Notes: generated by a model not told the origin, from the letters alone. A stretch of DNA of 64,000 nucleotides from Pelosinus propionicus DSM 13327 (GCF_900114615.1 NZ_FOTS01000004.1:100245-164244); one strand, 5' to 3'. Shown: positions 9,172-18,693, counted from the stretch's first letter. Translations and numbers: made by a program.

Positions 9172-9939
9172 TCAGATTTTCAGCTCCACGCCGCTTTTTT
9201 TCTCGCGAATTAATACTTCTACCAGATTTACAAGCTGTGCACCAGCTTCTACCGGCGGTACACCTTTGCGGTGAATGTTGGAAATCACGGTTCTTTGTGA
9301 TTCCGGCTTTAAGGTGCTGGACTCATAAGCCATATAGGAACTCATGCTTTCATCCGTTGCCAAACCTGGCCTTTCACCAACCAGCAAGATCGTTACCTTC
9401 GCCTGTATGGCTTCACTAATTTGATCCATAGTCGCAACCCTGCCGTATTTCACAAAGATAGGCGTACCGATTGTATACCCCTTGGCGGTTAGCCCATCCA
9501 TTAGAATCGGATAAATATCGGCTAAATTGGCATTAATGGCACAGGCACTTAAACCATCAGTTGCTATGATTTGCACATCAGGACTCTCAATACAATTACC
9601 CTTAATTCCATCGAGAGTTTCCTGAGAGAATACTCTTCCTAAATCCGGTCTTTTGATATACTGCTCTTTATCTTCTGCCAGAGTCTGTACTTTAAAAAAC
9701 CCCAGCTGATCAACAATCGATTCATCGACCTCCGACCAAACTGCATCCATTGCTACTGCATGATCCGCTCTAAATTTCAATAAGGTTTCGGTTTTGCACC
9801 GATCCCCTGCTCTGCCTAAACAAATTCTTGCATTGGTTGTTTTTTTTAGCCTGCTGCAACTTTCCGTATCCCGAGGATTATCAATGGTCACCCGTTCATA
9901 GTAATCGACCAGGGATATATCTTTTATCATTTCACTCAT
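9172..9939 (-). CDS. eutC: Ethanolamine ammonia-lyase small subunit
   Basis: About 255 aa using the ATG at 9939, which has AGGAGTGGAG upstream; a GTG four codons earlier is too close to that site. Conserved EutC features are visible, including TNARICLGRAGDR, ATDGLSACAINANL and LVGERPGLATDESMSSY. With EutB it forms the adenosylcobalamin enzyme that splits ethanolamine into acetaldehyde and ammonia. Last gene of the operon; it begins 15 bases after eutB. Confidence 0.96.
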   Translation of the reverse strand: MSEMIKDISLVDYYERVTIDNPRDTESCSRLKKTTNARICLGRAGDRCKTETLLKFRADHAVAMDAVWSEVDESIVDQLGFFKVQTLAEDKEQYIKRPDLGRVFSQETLDGIKGNCIESPDVQIIATDGLSACAINANLADIYPILMDGLTAKGYTIGTPIFVKYGRVATMDQISEAIQAKVTILLVGERPGLATDESMSSYMAYESSTLKPESQRTVISNIHRKGVPPVEAGAQLVNLVEVLIREKKSGVELKI

Positions 9940-9953
9940 AATGTACTCCACTC

Positions 9954-11312
9954 CTAAGCTGTAAAGATGGAAGGATCTCCAGCCTTTTTAGTTAATTTCC
10001 CATTTTCCAATATGCCAAGCTCTTCCATTCTTTGATTAAATTCCTTAATCGGTTTTTTACCCGTAATGTCTCGCAGGCTGGCAATATCGTGATAGCTGGT
10101 CGTTTGGTACATTAACATTACATCATCGCCTCCAGGAATACCCATGAAATAGGTGCAATCACATGCTGCAAGCAGCAAGGCTAAATTTTCTACATCGTTC
10201 TGGTCGGCTTTCATGTGATTGTTATAGCACACATCCACTCCCATAGGCAAACCCGTTAATTTCCCCATAAAATGATCTTCCAGCCCTGCTCGAATCATTT
10301 GCCGGCCGTCATACAAATATTCCGGACCGATAAAACCAACTACTGTATTCACTAAAAAAGGATGATACCGTTTCGCCAGACCATAACATCTTGCTTCCAT
10401 CGTCAACTGGTCGGCGCCATGATGTCCTTCTGAAGACAGCTCTGAGCCTTGCCCGGTTTCAAAATACATAAAATTTGGACCTCGGGAACTCTTCTTTTCC
10501 CTCATGACTTCATAGGCTTCATCCATGAGTTTTACCGTTATACCAAAGGCTTCATTGGATTTTTGGGAGCCCGCCAGGCTTTGAAACATCAGATCCATGG
10601 GAACGCCTTTCTGCAAAGCAGCCATTTGGCTCGTAACATGGGCTAATACACAATTTTGGGTAGGAATATCCCATTTCACCATAAAATCTTTAAAACTATG
10701 TAAAACAGCTGATATGCTGCTTATTGTATCCACTACAGGATTTAAACCGATAACGGCATCACCAATACCGTAACTAATCCCTTCCATAGTAGAAGCCATA
10801 ATGCCGGCTAAACCATCCGTAGGATGATTGGGCTGCAACCGTGAAGACAGCGTACCCCCTTCACCAATTGTCGTATTGCAAGTAGCAAGGTTATGTATTT
10901 TCTTAGCAGCATATACTAAGTCCATATTACTCATTAATTTCGTAACGCCAGCAATCATTTCCGAAGTTAAGCCATCATGGATATTTTTGATCTCATCCTC
11001 ACTTGATTTTAGTAAAAATTCTCTAAAGTCTCCCACCGTCATTGATTTGATCATGCCAAAAGCGCTTGGATCAACTCCATCTTGAATGGCTCTTGTAACT
11101 TCGTCATCTTCATAAGGAACTACGGGATTATTTCGCAGATCCTCAAGGGTCATTTCTGATAAAACAACCTTCGCTGCTACTCTCTCTGCTGTATCCCGGG
11201 CTGCAATGCCTGCCAGAATATCACCTGATTTTTCCTCATTGGCTTTAGCAAGTACTTCCTTTATATCTTTAAACTCATAACTTTTCCCAAAAAGCCTTGT
11301 CTTTAGTATCAT
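9954..11312 (-). CDS. eutB: Ethanolamine ammonia-lyase large subunit
   Basis: About 452 aa from the ATG at 11312 (AGGTGA 5 bases upstream). Characteristic EutB stretches include TCNTTIGEGGTLSSRLQPNH, DAVIGLNPVVDT, FMYFETGQGSELSSEGHHGA and VCYNNHMKADQND. This is the catalytic TIM-barrel subunit that binds substrate and B12. It is followed by eutC and preceded by eutA. No carboxysome-shell or aldehyde-dehydrogenase genes are present in the window. Confidence 0.97.
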   Translation of the reverse strand: MILKTRLFGKSYEFKDIKEVLAKANEEKSGDILAGIAARDTAERVAAKVVLSEMTLEDLRNNPVVPYEDDEVTRAIQDGVDPSAFGMIKSMTVGDFREFLLKSSEDEIKNIHDGLTSEMIAGVTKLMSNMDLVYAAKKIHNLATCNTTIGEGGTLSSRLQPNHPTDGLAGIMASTMEGISYGIGDAVIGLNPVVDTISSISAVLHSFKDFMVKWDIPTQNCVLAHVTSQMAALQKGVPMDLMFQSLAGSQKSNEAFGITVKLMDEAYEVMREKKSSRGPNFMYFETGQGSELSSEGHHGADQLTMEARCYGLAKRYHPFLVNTVVGFIGPEYLYDGRQMIRAGLEDHFMGKLTGLPMGVDVCYNNHMKADQNDVENLALLLAACDCTYFMGIPGGDDVMLMYQTTSYHDIASLRDITGKKPIKEFNQRMEELGILENGKLTKKAGDPSIFTA

Positions 11313-11338
11313 TTTCTTCACCTGTTCTTTTCATTTCT

Positions 11339-12739
11339 TCACTGCTTAAAAATTAGCGTTTTTACAACAGTAGGTACTACATTGGCAATGGATTTGCCGA
11401 TATCAATATAATCACCATTATCAACCTTAATTTGATCAATACAAATTACCCTTGTTCCTGTATTCAGCATATTCATTACCGTTTGCCCCAATGCTTTAGC
11501 AAAATCATTTTCAACAATTACAATCACCGGATGGGAACCCATCGCATTGGCGGCAATGGCTTTTGCCATCTCTTTTATTTGCCCATAGGATGGTGACTTC
11601 GGACCTTTGAACGCAAGGGCTACGGGAATATCGCCATATCGTTTGATTTTCTCACCAATTCCGTTGAACATAAGATTGATATCCTCATTCTCTGCAAGCT
11701 TAATAATAGGAATATTTTTAAGAGGAAGCAGGTCCTCATCAAACAAAATCGTGCTGCCGCTGATTTTTATAGAATGACTGCCTGCCCCTATGACAGTAGC
11801 CCGTATCTTCTCTCTAGCTTCTACAAGATGATATTGATCATTTTCAAAGGCTTTTCGAATGGAGCATCCTAATAATGGGCCAATATCTCCAAATAGCGTA
11901 ACGTCTTTCATACTGCCGATTTCATAATCGCTGTAGATAAATTCAGCAACGCCACCGGAAAACATGATCTTTTCTGCTTTCAGCCCCTTATGACTGTGAC
12001 CAATAAACAGCTTCACAGCCTCTTCTTCTAAGCCTTCGCTGCTGCTTATTTGTACAAATATTTTGGCAAAAGCATCTGTAAGAGCTTTTATGTCTTCCAA
12101 CTTAGCCTTTGCCCCAAGAACCAATTCGAGCTGCAAATAGTTAATAAGCTGGGTTATCTTTTCGGAAATATAGCAAATCACACCTTGCTGATCAATCTGT
12201 ATCAGCCTTCCACCGATATCCAAGGCAAAAGAGTCAATCACTTCCCCTTCCCAAAAGATTGCACCGTTGGTGGTACCCCCGCCAATATCAAAGTTAATGA
12301 CTCTGGCAGTAAAATGATTTGATGCTTCCGCAGCTCCCGCCCCATAACCCGCCAAAATGGACTCTAAATCCGGTCCTGCCGTTGCAACAACAAAATCGCC
12401 AGCAAAGTCAGATAAAACACGGAGTACTTCCTCGGCATTGTTTTTACGAGCAGTTTCACCCGTAATAATAATGGCTCCTGTCACGATTTCATCTTTTTGA
12501 ATACCGGCCTTATCATATTCAGATTCAATGATTGCTTTTAATTCCGGTAGATGAATCTTGTCTCTTGCCAATAATGGGGTGAAATGAATCTCACTTTTAT
12601 AAAGTATCTTCTTATCGGTAATTTTCATTTCAGGAATCAGAAAAGAAGTCGCTGTATTTTCTACCTTTATTCGGCTGAAGATAACCTGTGTCGTTGTTGT
12701 GCCAATATCAATGCCTACACTCAAAAATTCTCTTTCCAT
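11339..12739 (-). CDS. eutA: Ethanolamine ammonia-lyase reactivating factor
   Basis: About 466 aa from the ATG at 12739; an in-frame GTG lies five codons upstream and the ribosome site does not clearly decide. An actin/ASKHA fold is shown by SVGIDIGTTTTQVIF (phosphate 1), NFDIGGGTTNGAIF (phosphate 2) and SGGVAEFIY. EutA exchanges damaged cobalamin on EutBC using ATP. It sits directly upstream of eutB. Confidence 0.94.
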   Translation of the reverse strand: MEREFLSVGIDIGTTTTQVIFSRIKVENTATSFLIPEMKITDKKILYKSEIHFTPLLARDKIHLPELKAIIESEYDKAGIQKDEIVTGAIIITGETARKNNAEEVLRVLSDFAGDFVVATAGPDLESILAGYGAGAAEASNHFTARVINFDIGGGTTNGAIFWEGEVIDSFALDIGGRLIQIDQQGVICYISEKITQLINYLQLELVLGAKAKLEDIKALTDAFAKIFVQISSSEGLEEEAVKLFIGHSHKGLKAEKIMFSGGVAEFIYSDYEIGSMKDVTLFGDIGPLLGCSIRKAFENDQYHLVEAREKIRATVIGAGSHSIKISGSTILFDEDLLPLKNIPIIKLAENEDINLMFNGIGEKIKRYGDIPVALAFKGPKSPSYGQIKEMAKAIAANAMGSHPVIVIVENDFAKALGQTVMNMLNTGTRVICIDQIKVDNGDYIDIGKSIANVVPTVVKTLIFKQ

Positions 12740-12822
12740 TCCAAATCTACCCACACCTTCTATTAGGGATACCTCTAATTGAAATTCTGGGACATGTCAT
12801 GAAACCCATGCCCCAGCCTCGC

Positions 12823-14211
12823 CTATTTATCTAACTCATCAAGAACACCAAACTCTTCCTCAAAGGGACGAATATTCTTATTTCCCCAAATATAATAATA
12901 TACAATGGCTACCCCATAAACAGCTAACACCCATGGTACTACTTCACTAGAAGCATAGAACAAACTAACGAGACAAAAAATCGCAATCAGAAAACTAATC
13001 AGGGGGACTACTGGATAGGAAACCCTAAAAGGTCTTTTAAGAGCTGGCTCTTTCACCCTTAAAACAAATAAACTTACTAAACTGATTAAATACATCGCAA
13101 CGGAACCAAACACCGCAATGGTAATGACCACATTTGTAAGCCCTGTCAATGCGGCTCCCAATCCTATAATGCCAGGAACGATAAGCGCCCATACCGGTGT
13201 ATGATGCTTAGGATCAACATATGCTAAAAATTTTGGCAGATACCCAGTACGAGCCATGGCATAGGTCTGGCGGGAATAGCCCACAATGATGCCATGCAGA
13301 GAAGCAATCAGGCCAAATAATCCAATGAAGTTCATCAACATGGCACTGAAGGATCCCTCGCCATAAACAGAACTTAACGCTAAAGGAAGCGGAAAATCAA
13401 CAGAGTCAATTAACTTTACATCCGTAATCCCCGCAGTAAGGAATAACGTGAGAAATGCCATGATCATCAACGTTGCCATACCACTTAGAAAGCCAATGGA
13501 AATGTCTTTTTGGGGATTGACCATTTCTTCTGCACTCATCGCACCGCCTTCAATGGCTAAGTAGAACCAAATAGCAAATGGTACAGCAGCCATGACACCG
13601 CTAAAACCATTGGGCAAAAGAGGTTCCGCCATAACCCGGGACAATTCAAAATGAGGCAATGCCAAGCCCCAATAGATCACCAGACCAATCAAAGCAACAA
13701 TCGTAACAATTAGTTCAAAGGTAGCAGATACCTTCATCCCCCAATAATTGATAAAAATGAATAATAAGAAGGCGACTACCGTTGCCGTCATAATCTCAAT
13801 GCCTGGAAACATGTTGTGAATGTAGCCGCCTACTGCCAAAGCAATGGCAGGTGGAGCAAATACAAATTCAATCAAGCAGCTCACACCATTCATATATCCC
13901 CAAAATTTTCCTAATGCACGCCGGGCATAAGCAGAAGGTCCGCCGGCATGAGGAATTGCTGTCGCCAGCTCCGAATAGGATAAGATAAATGTGACATAAA
14001 AAATTGTCACCGGTATTAACGCCAAAGCAAGACCCATGACCCCGCCTACAGCAAAACCATAACTCCAACCAAAATAATTACCTGATATAACAAGCCCAAC
14101 CGCCAATGCCCATAAATGGATTGGCTTTAACACGCGAGAAAGATTTGCGCGATCACCATCTTTCTTATGCTGAATAACCGGATTGACTGTTTCTACCCTA
14201 CTGCTTTCCAT
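12823..14211 (-). CDS. eat: Ethanolamine permease (APC superfamily)
   Basis: 462 aa with about 12 hydrophobic segments. The motifs SGNYFGWSYGFAVGG near residue 43, HAGGPSAYARRALG and YLAIEGGAMSAEEMVNPQKD match ethanolamine-specific APC transporters. It has GGAGGAGG ahead of the ATG and heads the catalytic part of the operon, directly below the antitermination element at 14245-14302. Confidence 0.9.
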   Translation of the reverse strand: MESSRVETVNPVIQHKKDGDRANLSRVLKPIHLWALAVGLVISGNYFGWSYGFAVGGVMGLALALIPVTIFYVTFILSYSELATAIPHAGGPSAYARRALGKFWGYMNGVSCLIEFVFAPPAIALAVGGYIHNMFPGIEIMTATVVAFLLFIFINYWGMKVSATFELIVTIVALIGLVIYWGLALPHFELSRVMAEPLLPNGFSGVMAAVPFAIWFYLAIEGGAMSAEEMVNPQKDISIGFLSGMATLMIMAFLTLFLTAGITDVKLIDSVDFPLPLALSSVYGEGSFSAMLMNFIGLFGLIASLHGIIVGYSRQTYAMARTGYLPKFLAYVDPKHHTPVWALIVPGIIGLGAALTGLTNVVITIAVFGSVAMYLISLVSLFVLRVKEPALKRPFRVSYPVVPLISFLIAIFCLVSLFYASSEVVPWVLAVYGVAIVYYYIWGNKNIRPFEEEFGVLDELDK

Positions 14212-14244
14212 ACCTATTTCCTCCTCCGTAATGTGTCAGGTCAA

Positions 14245-14302
14245 AATAAAAGCCTAATACAACCTTCTTTTCTAAGAAGAATCATATTAGGCGACGTTGC
14301 CT
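14245..14302 (-). promoter_or_regulatory. ANTAR-type antitermination hairpin plus overlapping terminator, leader of permease-eutABC
   Basis: On the minus strand a short hairpin AGGC-AACGTC-GCCT (plus 14289-14302) has a six-base loop with A at position 1 and G at position 4, as recognised by EutV/NasR ANTAR dimers. Its 3' arm is the 5' arm of a longer terminator stem (GCCTAATA / TATTAGGC, to 14252) followed by CTTTTATTTT. The two structures exclude each other. The partner P1 hairpin of the usual pair is not clear; an imperfect ACT-AATCGT-AGT lies upstream. Confidence 0.82.
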
Positions 14303-14386
14303 GATATTAAGTTAATAAGACGACTACGATTAGTGAGAGCCGTTAATCCACGAAGGCTACCCCCTCCTCACTGTAACAAAAAAATA

Positions 14387-14434
14387 AGCGCTTAATAAAA
14401 ATGTTAAATGAGTTTAACATTTTTATTAAGCGCT
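14387..14434 (-). terminator. Very long perfect hairpin terminator after eutV
   Basis: Two perfectly complementary 22-base arms (14387-14408 and 14413-14434) enclose the 4-base loop TGAG. On the minus strand the stem is followed by a T-rich tract. It separates eutVW from the permease-eutABC part. Confidence 0.85.
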
Positions 14435-14536
14435 ATTGCTACAATATTCCTTTTTGAAAAAATTCTTTAATCTTTGGTTTTATATTATTCGCCCTAATCA
14501 GAAATAGTCCTGCAAAAACAAAAAGTTTTTATTTTT

Positions 14537-15109
14537 TTATTTTTTTATTTTTTCAATAATCCTTTGGGCGATTTGAGCAGGAGTCGTCTGCCGCTGCATG
14601 GATTCCTGCAATAAGCGTTTATGAGCCTCTCCAGCAGAAATACCCAAACGATCTTGGATGATGGACCGCGCTTGACTGATTAATTTTTGATTTTTTAAGT
14701 TTTCTTTCGTTTTGTCCAGTTCTTGATGCGTACTATACATGTCTTTCCAACGAGCATATGCAATCTGCACCGCAGCAATGAGATTCTTCTCTGAGACCGG
14801 TTTAACCACATAACCATATACATGTACGCTTTCTGCCCGTTGCAGCATCCGGGGCTGACTATGAGCCGTTACCATGACAACTGGTATATTTAAACTATAC
14901 ATGCATTGTGCCACTTCCAAACCGCTTATTCCTGGCATCATAATATCCATAATGACCAAATCCGGTACATTCTCTTTGACTAACCGTACTGCCTGCTCCC
15001 CATTACCGCATTCTGCGCGCACCCTGTGACCAGCCTTCTCCAGCATTTCTCTCATATCCGCCCGTATTAATACTTCATCCTCTACCAATAAAATTGATAA
15101 GGGTTTCAT
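14537..15109 (-). CDS. eutV: Response regulator with ANTAR antiterminator domain
   Basis: 190 aa: a receiver domain (about 1-120; phospho-Asp in LVIMDIMMPG, Lys in VVKPVSEKN), a coiled linker, and an RNA-binding ANTAR helix bundle (about 125-187; LISQARSIIQDRLGISAGEAHKRL). When phosphorylated by EutW it dimerises on paired hairpins and prevents terminator folding. Its start overlaps the eutW stop (ATGA). Two candidate RNA targets are in this operon. Confidence 0.95.
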   Translation of the reverse strand: MKPLSILLVEDEVLIRADMREMLEKAGHRVRAECGNGEQAVRLVKENVPDLVIMDIMMPGISGLEVAQCMYSLNIPVVMVTAHSQPRMLQRAESVHVYGYVVKPVSEKNLIAAVQIAYARWKDMYSTHQELDKTKENLKNQKLISQARSIIQDRLGISAGEAHKRLLQESMQRQTTPAQIAQRIIEKIKK

Positions 15110-16548
15110 CCTGTTTCCTCCTTTTTATGCACTGGGAATGAAATGTTAGCAACTACGGATTGACCACAATTCTCGAATTGAAAGGTGCCTCCCAATTGTT
15201 CACAAATAAGCAGCTTCACGATGTATAAACCAAGCGTCCCCCCCTTGCTTATCGCAGCATAATCCCATAACCTGCAGCCGCTGTCTCTCACCTCAACATT
15301 GATATTGGCATCAGACTCTCTCACAATTATACTGATTTCACCATGAGCATCCGCCTTAATACCATGCTCCAAACTATTTGCAACTAGCTCATTCAGCACT
15401 AATGCTACTGGCACCGCTTGGCTGGCATGAATCAGGACAGCCTGCCCCTGCACCATTGTTTTTACCTTCTGCTCCGGTAAAATATAACTTTGGACAACCT
15501 GCTCTAGGATGTACTCTGCCAAATCATGCAAATTGACAAGATCACGATATTGATAGGTAAAAATCTCATATACCTTGGCAATGGATAATATCCGATTAAT
15601 CGTCGCGGTAAACTCCCGCCGCACAGCTTTCCATTTTGAACGGCGCATTTGCAGGCGCAATAAGGAAATTACATTTTGCAGTGTATTTTTGACCCGATGG
15701 TTAATTTCTTGAATAATAATATTTTGCATACCTAGCTGACGTTCTTTTTGTCGCAACTCTGTAACGTCTTGAAAGGATAGTACACAGCCGTTAAACTCTC
15801 CCCCTGTTAACAGCGGATGAGCTTGAAAAAGATAGCTTGCATTGTCAAACTCATAATTCCTGGGATTCTTTAACCCCTCCATCATTTCTGGAAGAGACAC
15901 AAAAGATAACAATAGCATAAGATTGCCATCTAGTGTATCCCCTTCATATAAACTCTTGGAAATGCACATAGCCTGCTTATTGGCGTATACAATCTTTCCC
16001 TTATCATTCAAGATGAAAACACCATTACCAAGCCACTCCTCCCAGCCATATCCTGTAACTCGTAAAGACATTAACGTATGGCTTAAGTGCTCTGCTGTTT
16101 GGCTCAGTAATTGAACCTGCTGTTCCTGGCGAATTTCTTTGGAAATATCCTTTTCCATGATTAAAACACCAATCACTTGGCCATTATCATTCGTTAAAGG
16201 AACTACGGTTTGAGCAATTGGTACTCCCTCTTGGCTCACACCGCGGATATTATAAAAACTTTGCCCCGTTGAAAAGGCCTGATATACAGCTGGCTCACAC
16301 GCAGCATAGGCCAATTCACCTACTACGCTGTTACGATATAACGATGGCGAATTGGGGGAGCTTGCCCATGCCAAAACAATTGCATCTTCTTGATTCACCG
16401 TCAAAGCATCAATAAAAATATCCGTACCCGTTAATGTGGCAATCACAGGCAGCTGATTTACCATATTCTCTAGAATCATAATATCAGGTATCATTAGATC
16501 CGTATGTGCTAAGCACAAATCCCGGATGGAATGCTCTGTTTCTGCCAT
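15106..16548 (-). CDS. eutW: Ethanolamine-sensing histidine kinase
   Basis: A 480-aa soluble kinase: an N-terminal ligand-sensing region (about 1-150), a PAS domain (about 165-275), a HisKA_2 dimerisation box INHRVKNTLQNVISLLRLQ near residue 285, and a HATPase domain with LVLNELVANSLEHGI and a glycine-rich GGTLGLYIVKLL. There are no TM helices, as expected for EutW. The start has CCGGAGG upstream. It phosphorylates EutV. Confidence 0.93.
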   Translation of the reverse strand: MAETEHSIRDLCLAHTDLMIPDIMILENMVNQLPVIATLTGTDIFIDALTVNQEDAIVLAWASSPNSPSLYRNSVVGELAYAACEPAVYQAFSTGQSFYNIRGVSQEGVPIAQTVVPLTNDNGQVIGVLIMEKDISKEIRQEQQVQLLSQTAEHLSHTLMSLRVTGYGWEEWLGNGVFILNDKGKIVYANKQAMCISKSLYEGDTLDGNLMLLLSFVSLPEMMEGLKNPRNYEFDNASYLFQAHPLLTGGEFNGCVLSFQDVTELRQKERQLGMQNIIIQEINHRVKNTLQNVISLLRLQMRRSKWKAVRREFTATINRILSIAKVYEIFTYQYRDLVNLHDLAEYILEQVVQSYILPEQKVKTMVQGQAVLIHASQAVPVALVLNELVANSLEHGIKADAHGEISIIVRESDANINVEVRDSGCRLWDYAAISKGGTLGLYIVKLLICEQLGGTFQFENCGQSVVANISFPVHKKEETG

Positions 16549-16590
16549 AAAAAGACCTCCGGCTTAAATTGCAATAGCCAAAATAATATA

Positions 16591-16648
16591 AAAAAAGCCT
16601 ATTATAATCATTCGTTCTTACCAATGATTATAATAGGCTCCATTGCCT
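16591..16648 (-). promoter_or_regulatory. ANTAR-type antitermination element in the eutW leader
   Basis: On the minus strand the hairpin AGGC-AATGGA-GCCT (plus 16635-16648; loop A1, G4) shares its 3' arm with a 17-bp terminator stem (16596-16612 / 16623-16639) followed by TTTTTTTATATT. The architecture is the same as the element at 14245-14302, implying EutV controls its own operon as well. Confidence 0.82.
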
Positions 16649-16740
16649 AATTGCGTTGCTCACTTTGATTTTCTTTTTTTACTATCCACTCACTTATTTA
16701 CCATCCGATTATAAAATTCCTGCAAAGTCATAGACTTTGT

Positions 16741-16884
16741 TTATTTTTTTATACGATCTAGCTCTACAGTGACCTTAATGGCTGTGTTCTGAGGATCTTC
16801 CAGCATTCTCAGCGTTTCACTGAGCTCTTCAAAGAAACAGGAAAAGAGGGGATGACAGCCCTTACTTCCTGCTTCTTCATACAT
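16741..16884 (-). CDS. 47-aa hypothetical protein coupled to prfH
   Basis: An ATG at 16884 lies 4 bases after the prfH stop, with the GAGGG of the last prfH codons acting as ribosome site. It encodes an acidic small protein beginning MYEEAGSKGCHPLFSCFFEE and ending in ITVELDRIKK-like basic residues; no family recognised. The tight coupling suggests a partner or regulator of the rtcB-prfH system. The reading frame is intact, with a stop at 16741. Confidence 0.62.
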   Translation of the reverse strand: MYEEAGSKGCHPLFSCFFEELSETLRMLEDPQNTAIKVTVELDRIKK

Positions 16885-16888
16885 ACGT

Positions 16889-17527
16889 TTAGCCCTCTAA
16901 TCGATTACTATACTTCAATTTAAAGCTTTCTCCTTCATAAATCCTGGTAGGATTTCCTCGCGTAAGAGTATTATGCTGACTCCACATCAACCTTTTATTA
17001 TCAAGAGATTGTTCGGCATTCCTTGTATTAAGATATTGAAACAAACGGGCAAGAGCTAGTTTCTTGTTCATGGATTGGGATCTCTCCTCACTTGCAATTA
17101 CCGTCAGACCTGTTGGTACATGCGTCGCGCGTACTGCCGTTTCTACTTTATTGACATTCTGCCCACCAGGACCGGAGCTTCTCATAAACGCAATGACCAC
17201 ATCATTTTCTGAAAAATTCACTTTATCCTGTTCATGAAATACCTCCACATCAATAAACCAATTTTTCCGTTTATGCTTTGGTCGATATGGACTTTTGCAA
17301 ATCCAACATATCGTTCCCTGCATGTTCTGTACAGCTTCCACTATCTTATCACCCTTTAATGATAACAATACTGACTTAAAGCTTTCTGAATAGTTTCCAG
17401 GAATGGCACTCACTACTTCAGCACTGATACCTTTGCTGCTCCACTCTTCTTTTATTGTTTTAAGAAAAAGACCTACCGCTAGCGAACATTCGTCTGGTCC
17501 TTTTCCTGAACTAATTTGAACCCACAT
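16889..17527 (-). CDS. prfH: Peptide chain release factor H
   Basis: 212 aa, shorter than RF1/RF2 because it lacks the codon-recognition domain. The catalytic loop SGPGGQNVNKVETAVRATH contains the GGQ tripeptide near residue 117. GGTAGGAGG precedes the ATG. Known biology: PrfH homologues pair with RtcB-type ligases and act on ribosomes whose decoding-centre rRNA was cut, releasing the peptide so that RtcB can repair the RNA. It starts 12 bases after rtcB. Confidence 0.94.
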   Translation of the reverse strand: MWVQISSGKGPDECSLAVGLFLKTIKEEWSSKGISAEVVSAIPGNYSESFKSVLLSLKGDKIVEAVQNMQGTICWICKSPYRPKHKRKNWFIDVEVFHEQDKVNFSENDVVIAFMRSSGPGGQNVNKVETAVRATHVPTGLTVIASEERSQSMNKKLALARLFQYLNTRNAEQSLDNKRLMWSQHNTLTRGNPTRIYEGESFKLKYSNRLEG

Positions 17528-17538
17528 GTTTATTCCTC

Positions 17539-18642
17539 CTACCCTTTATATGTTAAAACAGGTTTTAATGTTGCGATCACTTTTACCAGTCCGGCATCTA
17601 CAAGGTCTTGAATAATGATATCAATATTCTTATACGCTTCTGGTGCTTCTTCAAAGAGAAGCTTATTATTACTACAAATAACCTTGCCTTTAAATTTAGT
17701 CTGTTTAATGGTTTCCTTTGTATACTTGTTTTCAAGCTGTCCTTTACACATACTGCGTTCCCACTTTCTCCCTGCTCCATGGGCAAGAGAATATCCAGCT
17801 ATTGCAGTATCCTCTCCTGGAATAACGAGATAGGTTAAGGTCCCCCTAGAACCAGGAATTGCAATAGCCCCGGAATCTCCAGGCGCCGCACCTTTACGAT
17901 GAACATATAAGTTTTTTTCTCCTACTACTTTCGCCGTTATGCTGTTGTGGACACTATCGATGATTTTTGTGGTGTCAGTTTGCATCTGTAATGCTTTGAG
18001 TAAGCGGTAACCAATCAATTCTCTATTCAGCATAGCCCAATTAACAGCTGCATCGTGCTTTATTAAATATTGCTTAGCAACCTCCGTATTTTTTGCTAGT
18101 CCGCTTTGCGCCTGGTGGTCATGAATAAATTCATCCAATATGGCTTGACCATACCCTCTTGAGCCACTGTGCACTAGAAGCATGATATGATTCTTGCTCA
18201 GTCCCAGCTTCTCGAATTCTGCAGTATCAAGTATCGTTGCAACTTCCTGAATCTCGGCAAAGTGATTTCCCCCACCGATGGTTCCTAAGCTTGCATGAAA
18301 CTGAAAATCACTAAAATCATGATCATTTCCCTCAGACATGTCAATTTGAGAAAGTTCTTCTAGCTCCTCTAGCTTCCTCTCCCATCTGTCTAATTTCATT
18401 TTCTTTTTTTCAATAGCTGTCATAAACAGGCTTACCCCACAGCCGATATCATTACCAATTAGGTGCGGATAAATAATACTTTCTGTGATAAACGCAGCAC
18501 CTACAGGAGTTTTCCCCGGATGCAGATCAGGCAGCCCAACGATTTTCTCAATCCCAGGTAAAGCAGCAATTTGGGTAAGCTGATCTACGGCTGCACTTTC
18601 CAGCCAATTCTTTTCTGATGAAATAATTGTTATTTTATTCAA
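17539..18642 (-). CDS. rtcB: RNA-splicing ligase RtcB family
   Basis: 367 aa, the compact form found next to prfH. Metal and GMP sites are visible: DIGCGVSLF, GGGNHFAEIQ, LLVHSGSRGYGQ, KGAAPGDSGAIAIPGSRG and SLAHGAGRKW (histidine guanylylation). It joins 2',3'-cyclic-phosphate and 5'-OH RNA ends using GTP and Mn. The start is a TTG with AAGGAG 12 bases upstream. It is the first gene after a long structured leader. Confidence 0.94.
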   Translation of the reverse strand: MNKITIISSEKNWLESAAVDQLTQIAALPGIEKIVGLPDLHPGKTPVGAAFITESIIYPHLIGNDIGCGVSLFMTAIEKKKMKLDRWERKLEELEELSQIDMSEGNDHDFSDFQFHASLGTIGGGNHFAEIQEVATILDTAEFEKLGLSKNHIMLLVHSGSRGYGQAILDEFIHDHQAQSGLAKNTEVAKQYLIKHDAAVNWAMLNRELIGYRLLKALQMQTDTTKIIDSVHNSITAKVVGEKNLYVHRKGAAPGDSGAIAIPGSRGTLTYLVIPGEDTAIAGYSLAHGAGRKWERSMCKGQLENKYTKETIKQTKFKGKVICSNNKLLFEEAPEAYKNIDIIIQDLVDAGLVKVIATLKPVLTYKG

Positions 18643-18693
18643 AATTTATTTTTTCTCCTTTGATTTCTTAAACCCTTAAATGAGCATAAAAAT

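Noticed and set aside
9153..9419. 88-codon plus-strand frame opposite eutC
   Set aside because: Antisense to conserved eutC sequence, no ribosome site.
16723..16739. CAAAGTC-ATA-GACTTTG hairpin as a terminator of the prfH operon
   Set aside because: The T-rich tract lies on the plus-strand side only, opposite to the direction of the operon.
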